A DNA stretch of 64,000 bases, from NCBI GenBank assembly GCA_965221855.1, contig CBDCSV010000010.1:62001-126000 (forward strand), given 5' to 3'. A model generated the notes under the pieces. The model was not told where the DNA came from, searched no databases, and was given only the letters and a program-made list of their open reading frames with translations. Numbering within the stretch: the first letter of the stretch is position 1; each line of letters starts with the position of its first letter. Positions 1-8,311 of the stretch are shown here, one piece after another. The translations under genes and the position numbers were made by a program. Origin of the DNA: JAJDXO01 sp965221855. Its GTDB lineage: Bacteria; Pseudomonadota; Alphaproteobacteria; Rhodospirillales; UBA2165.

Positions 1-340
1 CGATGACCGGGGCAGCCTTCCTTGCCTATGTCGAGCAAATCCTGGTCCCAACCCTCAAACCCGGAGACATCGTCATTATGGACAATCTGCCAGCCCATAA
101 GCCCGCCAGCGTGCGTAAGGCCATCGAAGACGCCGGCGCCGAGCTCCGCTTCCTGCCGCCCTACTCACCCGACTTCAACCCAATCGAGATGGCCTTCGCA
201 AAGCTCAAGGCCCTCCTCAAAAAGACCGCAGCCAGAACCGTCGACGACCTCTACGACGCCATCGCAACCGCCATCGACACAGTCACCCAATCCGAGTGCC
301 AAAACTACTTCACTGCCGCAGGCTATGACCGGGTGTGATC
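1..340 (+). mobile_element. IS630-A element, 3' fragment (window edge and IS4 junction)
   Basis: These bases match 10093-10432 of the complete IS630-A copy further along. The fragment starts at the window edge and stops at 340: the sequence leaves IS630-A after GTGATC and continues into a different element beginning CACTACTGTCCGG. The last 11 or so bases of the right inverted repeat are therefore missing, so this copy was cut by the IS4-family element next to it. Its left part lies outside the window. Confidence 0.85.
3..338 (+). pseudogene. IS630-family transposase, C-terminal part
   Basis: The translation has the DDE_3 end of an IS630 transposase. The second catalytic Asp is in IVIMDNLPAHK and the catalytic Glu in YSPDFNPIEMAF. 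It is identical to the end of the transposase at 9482-10430. The reading frame is intact to its TGA, but only about 111 residues lie inside the window, so whether the upstream half exists cannot be judged here. The element has lost its right terminal repeat, so it is unlikely to move on its own. Confidence 0.85.
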
Positions 341-1338
341 CACTACTGTCCGGTTTAATTTTCACGTCCATTGGATGGCCATTTGGTTTGGATTTTCGGG
401 CGGCGGTATTTTGGGTATGAGGAGCCTGTCGATGCGCTTTCGATGCATGAGGTTGACGCGCACGAGACGGGCGAAGATGAGCGGGCTGTTGATGGCCTTC
501 TGGGTGGCTTGAGCGAGCCTGAGCAGCAGATAGGCGATCATCGCGACGGCGATCTGGATGCGCACGGCGTTCTCGCTGTTGCCGATGAAGTGTTTGATCT
601 TGAGGGTCTGTTTGACCCAGCGGAAGAACAGCTCGATGGCCCATCGCCGCTTGTAGAGCTCGGCGATCTCCTCGGCCGGGGCGTCGAGGTCGTTGGAGAG
701 GATGCGCAGCACCTTGCCGGTGTCGGTCTTGATCCGCACCTCGCGCACCGGCTCGGAGAACGGGTTCTTGCGGTTTTTGGCCTGGCGTTTGGGCAGCAAG
801 CCGATGCGGTCGGACAGGATGCCGCCGTTCTCGGCCACATCGAGTTCGGCGATGAGGTCGAGCGGCGTGCTGGACTTGAAGCGGGTGACGATGCGGCATC
901 CGGCGGCGTCCAGCTTGGCCCACCAGGCATAATCGTAGTAGCCGAGGTCGTAGACGTAGGTGGCGCCGGCCTCGATGGGCATCTCCTTCGCCGCCGTGAT
1001 GTCGTTGACCCGGGCCGCCGTCATCGCCGAATAAACCGGCTGATCGGCATCCGCGTCGTAGATCACGTGGACCTTGGCGCCGCACACCTTGGCCGAGAAG
1101 CGCGCCCACTCGGACCCGGCCCCGCTCAGGCGGAGCCCGGTGGAATCGATCAGATAGGTGGCATCGCCGAGCTTGCGCCGCAGCCCCCGCTGGGCGCGGC
1201 CGGCCATCTCGGCGAACAGGCCCGAGAACACCGCCGCCGGACGGCGCGCGTTGGCGTCGGCGAAGGTCGAGCGTGACACCGTGCGGCCGCCGACATGGTA
1301 CAAACGCGCCGAATGGCTCTCCAGGCCGCCGGCGATCT
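341..1338 (-). mobile_element. IS4-family element, truncated
   Basis: This segment lies between the broken IS630-A copy and IS256 copy 1. Its left edge (CACTACTGTCCGGTTTAA) looks like an IS4-family terminus. Its right edge is lost at IS256 copy 1, and no second half is found beyond that IS256, so the missing part was deleted rather than merely displaced. Confidence 0.7.
362..1338 (-). pseudogene. IS4-family transposase, 5'-truncated
   Basis: The translation has an IS4-type DDE core: Asp in YLIDSTGL, Asp in YVYDLGYYDY, and the Y-R-E-K signature around YKRRWAIELFFRW. The segment ARLYHVGGRTVSRSTFADAN is typical of the region just after the N-terminal DUF4372 domain. That domain (about 60 residues) is missing because the frame runs into IS256 copy 1 at 1339. 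The open frame continues into IS256 antisense sequence, which is chance. It is probably inactive for lack of its start and N-terminal domain. Confidence 0.75.
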
Positions 1339-2618
1339 GGTGACGTAAAAATTTATGTGTCAGTTGGGAATGGGGTACTCCCTGTGGTTTACGACAACCG
1401 CAAGAAGGATCACCCCGATGCCACAGCAAGCTGTAACGATTGAGAACCTACCACAAGCCTTTGAGGTGGTGAAGGAGATGCAAGCAGGCGGATTGGACTG
1501 GGGCGAGGGTTATCGCCCGCTTGGCCGCCAGGCGCTGGCCGAGATCATCGAGGGCCGGATGGCCGAGGCGGTGGATCGCTGGCTCGACGGCCTCGATGGC
1601 AGCGCTATGCGCGACCGGCGCAACGGCACCTACCGGCGCCGCCTGCTCAGCGAGCTCGGCGACATCGAGCTCAACGTGCCGCGCACCCGGCACTTCTGCC
1701 CGACCGAGGTTCTGAAGAGCTACGCAAGGCGCGCTCCAGAGATCGACCGCGCCATCCTGGCCGGCTTCGTGCTGGGGCTCTCGACCCGCAAGGTCGGCGA
1801 GGTCCTGCTTGCCCTGCTCGGGCGTCCGGTCTCGGCCGCGACGGTGAGCCGGGTCGCCAAGACCCTCGATCTGTCGGTCGCCGCATTCCACCGCCGGCCG
1901 CTGAAGAACGCCTACAAGGCGCTGATGCTCGACGGCGTGGTGCTGGCCTGCAAGACCGGCGCCGGCGCGCTCAGGAGGCCGGTCCTGGTGGCGCTGGGCA
2001 TACGGCACGACGGCAAGAAGGAGATTATCGACTTCCAACTCGCCGCCAGCGAGAGCGCCGCGGAGTGGGAGCGCTTCCTCACCGCGTTGCACCGCCGCGG
2101 CCTCACCGGCGAGGGCCTTGAGATGATCTGCGTTGATGGCGGCCAAGGCCTGCTCGCCGCCTTGCCGATCGTCTATCACGGCATCCCCGTTCAGAGGTGC
2201 TGGGCGCACAAAATCAGGAACATCCTCAACAAGGTCCGCGTAGCCGACCAGCAGGCCGTCAAGGCCGACGTCCACGCCGTCATGAATGCCCCCAACCGCC
2301 GCAAGGCCGAGACCGCCGCCCGCCGCTTCGCCGACGCCTGGGAAGATACCTACCCCAAGGCCGTCGCCTGCCTGCGCAACGACCTCGACGACCTGCTCAC
2401 CTGCTTCCGCTACAAGGACCTCGCCGAGCGAAAGCAGGTCAGGACCACCAATGCCATCGAACGGAGGTTCCGCGAGGTTCGCAGACGAACCCGGCCCATG
2501 GGAACCTTCAAGGATAAAACCTCAATGGACCGCATCCTCTTCGCGGTCTTCATTCACGAAAACAAGTCTCAGGGAATCAGTACCCCAGTCTCCCTGACAC
2601 ATAACTCTTGACGTTACC
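1339..2618 (+). mobile_element. IS256-family element, copy 1 (no target duplication)
   Basis: This is a 1280-bp element whose ends are GGTGACGTAAAAATTTATG on the left and, read inward from the right, GGTAACGTCAAGAGTTATG. It is the same length as the three other copies. Unlike them, its flanks do not match: GGCGATCT on the left and GCCGGGAG on the right. The left flank is inside an IS4 remnant and the right flank abuts trmFO. Missing target duplication implies recombination or adjacent deletion after insertion. Confidence 0.9.
1418..2611 (+). CDS. IS256-family (Mutator-type) transposase
   Basis: This 397-residue protein of the Transposase_mut family catalyses cut-and-copy movement of the element. 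Probable catalytic residues are D172 (ALMLDGV), D240 (MICVDGG) and E348 (TNAIERRF). The ATG at 1418 was preferred over an in-frame upstream start because an AAGGAT ribosome site precedes it and the protein then begins like family members. All four copies in the window encode the same protein from this start. Copies 1 and 4 carry AAGGAT at the ribosome site, copies 2 and 3 AAGGAG. Confidence 0.93.
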   Translation: MPQQAVTIENLPQAFEVVKEMQAGGLDWGEGYRPLGRQALAEIIEGRMAEAVDRWLDGLDGSAMRDRRNGTYRRRLLSELGDIELNVPRTRHFCPTEVLKSYARRAPEIDRAILAGFVLGLSTRKVGEVLLALLGRPVSAATVSRVAKTLDLSVAAFHRRPLKNAYKALMLDGVVLACKTGAGALRRPVLVALGIRHDGKKEIIDFQLAASESAAEWERFLTALHRRGLTGEGLEMICVDGGQGLLAALPIVYHGIPVQRCWAHKIRNILNKVRVADQQAVKADVHAVMNAPNRRKAETAARRFADAWEDTYPKAVACLRNDLDDLLTCFRYKDLAERKQVRTTNAIERRFREVRRRTRPMGTFKDKTSMDRILFAVFIHENKSQGISTPVSLTHNS

Positions 2619-2662
2619 GCCGGGAGTTGCGGGGGCCGGGCCCGGGGTCTAGATAGAGGCTC

Positions 2663-4006
2663 ATGAGTACCGATCCACACCCCGTTCACGTCGTCGGCGG
2701 CGGCCTCGCCGGTTCCGAGGCCGCGTGGCAGTTGAGCCGCCTCGGCGTGCCCGTGGTGCTGCACGAAATGCGCCCGGTGAAGGAGACCGATGCCCACAGG
2801 ACCGGCGGGTTGGCGGAACTGGTCTGCTCCAACTCGTTCCGGTCCGACGATGCCGAGCACAATGCGGTCGGCCTTCTGCACGAGGAGATGCGCCGCTGCG
2901 GTTCATTGATCATGCGCGAGGCGGACCGTCACAAGCTGCCCGCCGGCGGCGCCCTGGCGGTCGATCGCGACAATTTCAGCGAAGCGGTGGGAGCCGCGCT
3001 GGAGGCCGAGGGCCTAGTCGAGATTCGGCGGGAGGAGATCGATGGGCTGCCGCCGGGGGATTGGAGGCAGACCATCATCGCGACGGGCCCGCTGACCTCC
3101 GAGCCTCTCGCCGAGGCCATCGCCGGGATCACCGGCGCCGAAGAGCTGGCATTCTTCGACGCCATCGCGCCCATCGTCTACAAGGACACCATCGATTTCG
3201 GCAAGGCGTGGTTTCAGTCCCGTTACGACAAGGGAGATGGCGCGGACTACATCAATTGCCCGCTCGACGATGCCCGGTACGAGAGCTTCGTCGACGCCCT
3301 GCTCGACGGGGAAAAGCACGCCTTCAAGGAGTGGGAGGAAAACACCCCTTATTTCGAGGGCTGCCTGCCCATCGAGGTCATGGCGGAGCGGGGCCGGGAG
3401 ACGCTCGCATACGGTCCGCTGAAGCCGGTGGGCCTGACCAATCCGCGCGAGCCGGACCGGAAGCCGCGGGCCGTGGTCCAGCTCCGCCAGGACAATGCGC
3501 TGGGCACCCTTTACAACATGGTCGGCTTCCAGACCAAGCTCACCCACGGCGAGCAGAAGCGCATCTTCCGGACCATTCCCGGTCTTGAAAACGCCGAATT
3601 CGCCCGCCTCGGCGGGGTTCACCGCAACACCTTCATCAACGGGCCGAGGCTGCTGGACCGGCGCCTCCGGCTCAAGACACACCCCCATTTGCGCTTCGCC
3701 GGCCAGATCACCGGCTGCGAGGGGTATGTCGAAAGCGCGGCGGTCGGACTGCTGGCGGGCCGGTTCGCCGGATTCGAGAACCTCGGAGAGACGACCACCC
3801 CGCCGCCGGGCGAAACCGCTCTCGGCGCGTTGCTGAATCACATCACGGGTGGCGGAGATCCCGAAACATACCAGCCCATGAATGTAAATTTCGGCCTTTT
3901 TCCCCCGATCTCGGCCAAGAATGACCAAGGAAAACGGCTCAAGGGACGGCACCGGAAGGCCGCCCTCAGCGCCCGCGCGCTGGCCGCGCTGGATCAATGG
4001 CTGTAG
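2663..4006 (+). CDS. trmFO: TrmFO, folate-dependent tRNA m5U54 methyltransferase
   Basis: This 447-residue flavoprotein makes 5-methyluridine at tRNA position 54, using methylenetetrahydrofolate as carbon donor and reduced FAD. The N-terminal dinucleotide-binding motif VVGGGLAGSEAA lies at about residues 10-21. The two cysteines expected in the family are seen at C55 (ELVCSNSF) and C234 (YFEGCLPIE). Length and motifs fit bacterial TrmFO rather than the longer MnmG. A GAGG ribosome site precedes the ATG. IS256 copy 1 ends 44 bp upstream, so the native promoter region has probably been lost or replaced. Confidence 0.95.
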   Translation: MSTDPHPVHVVGGGLAGSEAAWQLSRLGVPVVLHEMRPVKETDAHRTGGLAELVCSNSFRSDDAEHNAVGLLHEEMRRCGSLIMREADRHKLPAGGALAVDRDNFSEAVGAALEAEGLVEIRREEIDGLPPGDWRQTIIATGPLTSEPLAEAIAGITGAEELAFFDAIAPIVYKDTIDFGKAWFQSRYDKGDGADYINCPLDDARYESFVDALLDGEKHAFKEWEENTPYFEGCLPIEVMAERGRETLAYGPLKPVGLTNPREPDRKPRAVVQLRQDNALGTLYNMVGFQTKLTHGEQKRIFRTIPGLENAEFARLGGVHRNTFINGPRLLDRRLRLKTHPHLRFAGQITGCEGYVESAAVGLLAGRFAGFENLGETTTPPPGETALGALLNHITGGGDPETYQPMNVNFGLFPPISAKNDQGKRLKGRHRKAALSARALAALDQWL

Positions 4007-4010
4007 CGGC

Positions 4011-5365
4011 GTGACAAGACGCGGCGCAACGGCTCCCGGACCTGTTCGGCCATGGTATCGGGCGGGCCGCGGGACGATTGCCGGCCTGGTCCTGGCACTC
4101 GTGCTGGGGTCGGCTTCCCATGTTCATGCCCAACAGGCGCCCGCCAGCCAGATTCAAGCGTCCACGGCGCCCCTGTTGTTCGAAGCGGTGCGCGGCAACA
4201 ATCTGGCGGGTGTGAAATCGGCGGTGAAGGCGGGCGCCGACATGACCCGCAAAGACGGCGACGGCCGGACGGCCCTCGACATCGCGCTGCAACGCGGCTT
4301 CTTCGACATCGCTCAGTTTCTGATCAAGGCGCGGCAGGAGCAGTTGGACCCGCCCATCGGCCGGGCCCGGGCGGCCGAGCCTCCATCCGCCGAGAGCCGA
4401 ACGGCCGGAACGGGCGACGCGCCGCAACCGCAGCCGGCGCGCTCCCGGGTGCCCGCCTCCCCACCGGCGGACGCACCCTCTTCGGGGAACCCGACAGCGA
4501 GCCGATTTCCGTACGTCGGCTATTCCGCAACCTGTTCGGGGGCCGCAAGGACGAGGAAGAACAGCCCGCTCAAACGCGGAACGAAACGCCCAAGGCCGAT
4601 CCGCGGCCGCCGGCCGAACGCGCCGGGCCCAACAACGCCGCGCCCGCGCCCGCGCAAGACCAATCGGCAAAACTGAACCAAGGGGATGACGGGCGCGGCG
4701 CCGCCGTCTCCCGGCCTGGCCGTCCGGCCCAGCCCGTCAAGCGGCTCCGGGCGCCGCTTCGTGATGCCTTCTTCGCCTTGGGCGAGTCGGTGACCATCGG
4801 CCAGCCGCGGCCGGCACGGGTCGCCGGCGGGCCCAACGCCTGCGTCTCCAAACCGGGCCGGCGCGCCTTTTGCGTCGTGCCTGTCGATTGGCCGGGCGAG
4901 GTCGAAGGCGCGTTCCAGGTCGATACCATCCTCTACCGGGGCGCTCGGGCGCTGGCCCGTTATGACCGGGGGGCGGCCAGCCACTTTCACGTCCTGTTCC
5001 GTTCGGACCATCAGGAGAAGGTGCTGGCGTTCCTCGAGCAACGCTATGGCGGTCCGACCGATGAATGGAAGCGGGTGATCGCGCCGGTCGGCGAACCGCG
5101 CCGGGCCAATCCGACCTTTGCCTGGCGCAGCCGCAACACCGAGACCAGGCTGATGACGATCCTGGAGGTGCGCAAGTTCGACGACAGCCGCAATGTGTTC
5201 CCGGACACCGAGCACGGCGTGGTGCGGCTCTATGTCGCCGGCGGCCCGCCGATATTTCCCGCCGTGTCGGCGCTGGACATCATGTCCATCGACTGGGCGG
5301 CCCGATCCGACCGCAACGATGCGGCGCCGCCGCCCCGGGCTAATAGCGTCCCAGGAGGGCGCTGA
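4011..5365 (+). pseudogene. exported ankyrin-repeat protein, apparently frameshifted
   Basis: A GTG at 4011, 4 bp after trmFO, opens a frame with a clear signal peptide (hydrophobic core LVLALVLGSAS, likely cleavage after HVHA) and one to two ankyrin repeats (about GADMTRKDGDGRTALDIAL). Near 4440-4490 the plausible protein moves to the next frame, which continues (RTLFGEPDSEP..., FRNLFGG) to a stop at 5365 with a globular C-terminal domain rich in ordinary residues. Neither frame alone makes a sensible protein: the first dissolves into Arg/Pro-rich sequence and the second lacks a signal peptide. This is either a true frameshift mutation or a sequencing indel in a C-rich run. The function is unknown. 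Confidence 0.6.
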
Positions 5366-6191
5366 AGGCGAGGCGCATCTGACGGTCCGCCCGGCCGCCC
5401 TCGAAATCCGACCCGAACACGTCATAGCGAAGCCGGCGCAGCCGGCCGATGTACATGCCGGCAAGGCTGACCTGCATGAACAGGCTGCGAACCGCACGAT
5501 TCCGGGGCGGAGGGTTGGCCCGGAAAGCCTTGGCCCGAGCCCGGATCGCATCCGCCATCTCACCGAGGCCGGCTCGCAGGCCCGGCGACATATGCCCGCC
5601 GAACAGATCGTGCGGATTCACGCCGTGGCGCTTAAACAGGCTGGTCGGCAGCAGAATGCGTCCCTGGCGCGCATCGAAGCCGACCCGCCGGAGTATACCC
5701 GTCATTCCCCAGATGACACCGGCCTCGCTCACTTGGGTAATCAGACCGGGATCGGATTGGGGGGCCGCCACGGCCGCCAACAGCCGGTTGAGCGCCCCGG
5801 CGGTGCCGTCGGCGTAGGCTTCCAATTCCGCCTCGTCGGCGACCGGCTCTTCGGACAAATCGGCGTCCCGGCCGTCGATCAGGGCCTGGATCAGGCTTTC
5901 CGGCAGCCGGGCCCGGCGGATCAATTCGGTCAGCGGATCGAGCACCTGGTGGCCGGTGGTCCGGACGTCGTCGGCATAGGCCGCGGTTACCGCGTCCCGC
6001 CACCATTGAAGGCGCATCTCGCCGAGAAGCGGCTCGCTCACCACCTCGCGGGTCCGGGCGATTTCCAGATTGAAGGCGAGGACCGTGCAAAAATCCTCCC
6101 GCGCCGCGCCGGGGGCGAACAGCGTGGTCAGAAACCGGTCCCGGTCGTGCCGGCGGACCTCCTCGGCGCAGTAGCTGAGACCTGCGGTCAT
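5340..6191 (-). CDS. squalene/phytoene synthase-family protein, NDUFAF6-like
   Basis: This 283-residue protein has the all-alpha trans-isoprenyl synthase fold. The usual first Asp-rich motif (DDxxD) is replaced: the helix reads FNLEIARTREVVSEP followed by MRLQWWRDA. That pattern matches the alphaproteobacterial relatives of mitochondrial complex I assembly factor NDUFAF6 better than catalytic HpnC or HpnD. The ATG at 6191 has a GAGAGG ribosome site. It overlaps the end of the convergent ankyrin gene by 26 bp and is divergent from hpnE. It is probably an assembly or lipid-binding factor rather than a synthase; activity is uncertain. Confidence 0.75.
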   Translation of the reverse strand: MTAGLSYCAEEVRRHDRDRFLTTLFAPGAAREDFCTVLAFNLEIARTREVVSEPLLGEMRLQWWRDAVTAAYADDVRTTGHQVLDPLTELIRRARLPESLIQALIDGRDADLSEEPVADEAELEAYADGTAGALNRLLAAVAAPQSDPGLITQVSEAGVIWGMTGILRRVGFDARQGRILLPTSLFKRHGVNPHDLFGGHMSPGLRAGLGEMADAIRARAKAFRANPPPRNRAVRSLFMQVSLAGMYIGRLRRLRYDVFGSDFEGGRADRQMRLAFSALLGRY

Positions 6192-6275
6192 TTGCCTCTC
6201 GTAAAGGGGTATCGCTGGCTTACGCCCCTGACAATGGGATATAGAGACCAAATGGTTCCGGGGGCAAGTATCGGA

Positions 6276-7574
6276 ATGAACGATCAAGGGACGTCCGTGG
6301 ACGGACGCGCGCTTCATGTGGTGGGCGCAGGCGTGGCCGGCCTCGCCGCGGCGGTCGCCGGGGTCCGGGCCGGGCTCGGCGTCGCGCTGTATGAAGCGGC
6401 GGGGCAGGCGGGCGGGCGTTGCCGCTCGTTCCACGACGGCACCCTCGACCGGCTGATCGATAACGGCAACCATTTGATCGTCGGCGCAAACCGAAGCGTA
6501 TTCGAGTACCTGGCCGATATCGGCGCGCCCGACGCCCTGTCCCCGCTGGACCCGCCCCGGTTCGACTTCCTCGACGCGGCGAACGGGGAGACGTGGACCC
6601 TCCAGCCGAAGGACGGGTTTCTGCCGTTCTGGCTGCTGGGTAAACAGGGGCGTGTGCCGGGCGGCGGCGTTGGCGATCTGATCGATGCGGGCCGGCTGGC
6701 GTTTGCCGGCCCGGATGCGACGGTTGCCGACTGTGTGGATACGGACGGGCCGCTATTCGAGCGCTTCTGGCAGCCCCTTGCCCGGGCGGTCCTCAACACC
6801 GACGCCACCGAGGGCTCGGCCCGGCTGCTGTGGCGGATGATCCGCAAGACCTTCGCCAAGGGAGCCGCCGGGAGCCGGCCGTACCTGGCCCATAAAGGAC
6901 TGTCCGCGGCGCTGGTCGACCCGGCCCTCGCCTATCTCGGCGGCCGCGGGGCGACGGCCGTATTCAACGAACGGCTGCGCGGTCTTCGGATTTCGGACGG
7001 CCGGGCGACGGGGCTCGATTTCGGCGACCGCACCGTGGGCGCCGGCAACGCCCAGGTGGTGCTGGCCCTGCCGCCGTCCGAGATCGCCCGGCTGCTGCCG
7101 GACGTCAGTGTGCCCGAGGAAACCCGTCCCATCGTCAACCTGCATTACCGGCTGGACGGTGAAGCCGTCCTGCCGGGCGGGGGCGCGTTTCTGGGACTGG
7201 TGGGGACCGAGGCCCAATGGATTTTCCGCCGCGGCGATATTCTTTCCGTGACCATCAGCGCCGCCACCGAAATCGCCGCGAATCCGGCCGACGTCATCGC
7301 CGAACTCATTTGGCGGGAACTGGCGCCCATCCTCGATCGGCCCGGCGCGCCCCTTCCCCCGTGCCGGGTCATCAAGGAGCAGCGGGCGACCATCGCGCAG
7401 ACCCCCGCCCAGGCCGCCCTGCGGCCCGGCCCGGCGACGGGAATCGCCAATCTTTGGCTGGCCGGCGACTGGACCGGCACAGGCCTGCCGGCCACCATCG
7501 ACGGCGCCATCCGATCGGGGCGGGAGGCCGTGAAACGCGCGCTCAGCGCCGGATTCCGGCCAGTTCCGGATTAA
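6276..7574 (+). CDS. hpnE: hydroxysqualene dehydroxylase HpnE (FAD amine oxidase family)
   Basis: The product is 432 residues. The N-terminal FAD motif is VVGAGVAGLAAAV, followed by the acidic strand end LYEAAGQAGGRCRSF, and the C-terminal FAD contact is LAGDWTGTGLPATIDGA. This combination is typical of HpnE, the last enzyme of squalene formation through hydroxysqualene for hopanoids. The ATG at 6276 was chosen; another in-frame ATG lies at 6252 and neither has a strong ribosome site. hpnC and hpnD are not in the window. A related carotenoid or flavin oxidase remains possible. Confidence 0.8.
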   Translation: MNDQGTSVDGRALHVVGAGVAGLAAAVAGVRAGLGVALYEAAGQAGGRCRSFHDGTLDRLIDNGNHLIVGANRSVFEYLADIGAPDALSPLDPPRFDFLDAANGETWTLQPKDGFLPFWLLGKQGRVPGGGVGDLIDAGRLAFAGPDATVADCVDTDGPLFERFWQPLARAVLNTDATEGSARLLWRMIRKTFAKGAAGSRPYLAHKGLSAALVDPALAYLGGRGATAVFNERLRGLRISDGRATGLDFGDRTVGAGNAQVVLALPPSEIARLLPDVSVPEETRPIVNLHYRLDGEAVLPGGGAFLGLVGTEAQWIFRRGDILSVTISAATEIAANPADVIAELIWRELAPILDRPGAPLPPCRVIKEQRATIAQTPAQAALRPGPATGIANLWLAGDWTGTGLPATIDGAIRSGREAVKRALSAGFRPVPD

Positions 7575-7688
7575 CCCGCCATTAACCACAAAGATGTTTG
7601 GGTATACTTTCGCCGAATCATGGCATTACAATGGCCGTGAAACCCACCTTCGGATTCGTGGCATCGAGGAGCACAAAGGGGGAGTTTG

Positions 7689-7784
7689 ATGGGAAATCCA
7701 CTCGACTCACTTACCGGTACTATCATTCTAGGTCTGGTCATCACCGTCGTGATGATCTTGGTTGTCAACGGCATTGGCGCTTAG
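7689..7784 (+). CDS. 31-residue single-span membrane peptide
   Basis: This small frame begins with ATG at 7689 after a strong GGGGGAG ribosome site. It encodes a peptide starting MGNPLDSLTGTIIL and ending with NGIGA, with one hydrophobic span of about 20 residues. It ends 20 bp before the PuuD-like membrane protein, whose own start has an AGGAGG-like site, so the two are probably co-transcribed. No family is recognised. By analogy with small oxidase subunits it could be a partner of the downstream membrane protein; that is inference. Confidence 0.65.
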   Translation: MGNPLDSLTGTIILGLVITVVMILVVNGIGA

Positions 7785-7804
7785 GGCGCGGATAGGAGGC
7801 AACC

Positions 7805-8311
7805 ATGGAATTCGGATTTGAATTTTGGACTTTCTTCGTTCGCTGGCTGCACGTCCTCTCGGGCGTCATGTGGATCGGCCTGCTCTGGTACTTCAATTTC
7901 GTCCAGACGCCGACCGTTCCGACCATCCCCGAGGAGCTTCGCCCGGCGATCCCGAAGCACATCATGCCCGTGGCCCTGTTCTGGTTCCGCTGGGCGGCCC
8001 TGTCGACGGTCCTTTGGGGCCTGATCCTGGCGTGGATGAACGGCTACCTGATCGAGGCGCTGGCCATCGGCCTGACCGACAACGTGGGCAAGCATGCGAT
8101 GATCGGCATCGGCATGTGGTTCGGCCTGATCATGGCGTTCAACGTCTGGTTCATTATCTGGCCGAACCAGCAGAAGGTCATCGGCCTGGTGGAAGCCAGC
8201 GACGAGGAGAAGCCGAAGGCGGCCCGCGCCGCGGCGCTCGCGTCCCGGACCAACACCATGCTGTCGATCCCCATGCTTTACGCCATGGTGGCGGCGCAGA
8301 ACATCTTCTAG
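7805..8311 (+). CDS. PuuD-like (urate oxidase N-terminal domain) membrane protein
   Basis: The product is 168 residues, with about four membrane spans. The opening FFVRWLHVLSGVMWIGLLWY and the following FNFVQTP are characteristic of the membrane domain of the urate hydroxylase PuuD family. It is much shorter than PuuD (about 400 residues) and has no cytochrome c domain, so urate oxidation is doubtful; a haem-handling membrane role is possible. GGAGGC precedes the ATG. The TAG stop (8309-8311) is the exact insertion point of IS630-B: the TA is the duplicated target and the G is the first base of the element, so the protein is unchanged. Confidence 0.75.
   Translation: MEFGFEFWTFFVRWLHVLSGVMWIGLLWYFNFVQTPTVPTIPEELRPAIPKHIMPVALFWFRWAALSTVLWGLILAWMNGYLIEALAIGLTDNVGKHAMIGIGMWFGLIMAFNVWFIIWPNQQKVIGLVEASDEEKPKAARAAALASRTNTMLSIPMLYAMVAAQNIF

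Noticed and set aside
2725..3997. Long open frames antisense to or overlapping trmFO
   Set aside because: Low-complexity Arg/Pro/Gly-rich translations typical of shadow frames in GC-rich DNA.
5340..6191. HpnD (presqualene diphosphate synthase) call
   Set aside because: The Asp-rich motif needed for catalysis is absent; the sequence resembles NDUFAF6 instead.
5193..6275. Long N-terminal extension of hpnE
   Set aside because: The open frame upstream of 6276 is antisense to the NDUFAF6-like gene and has no family features.
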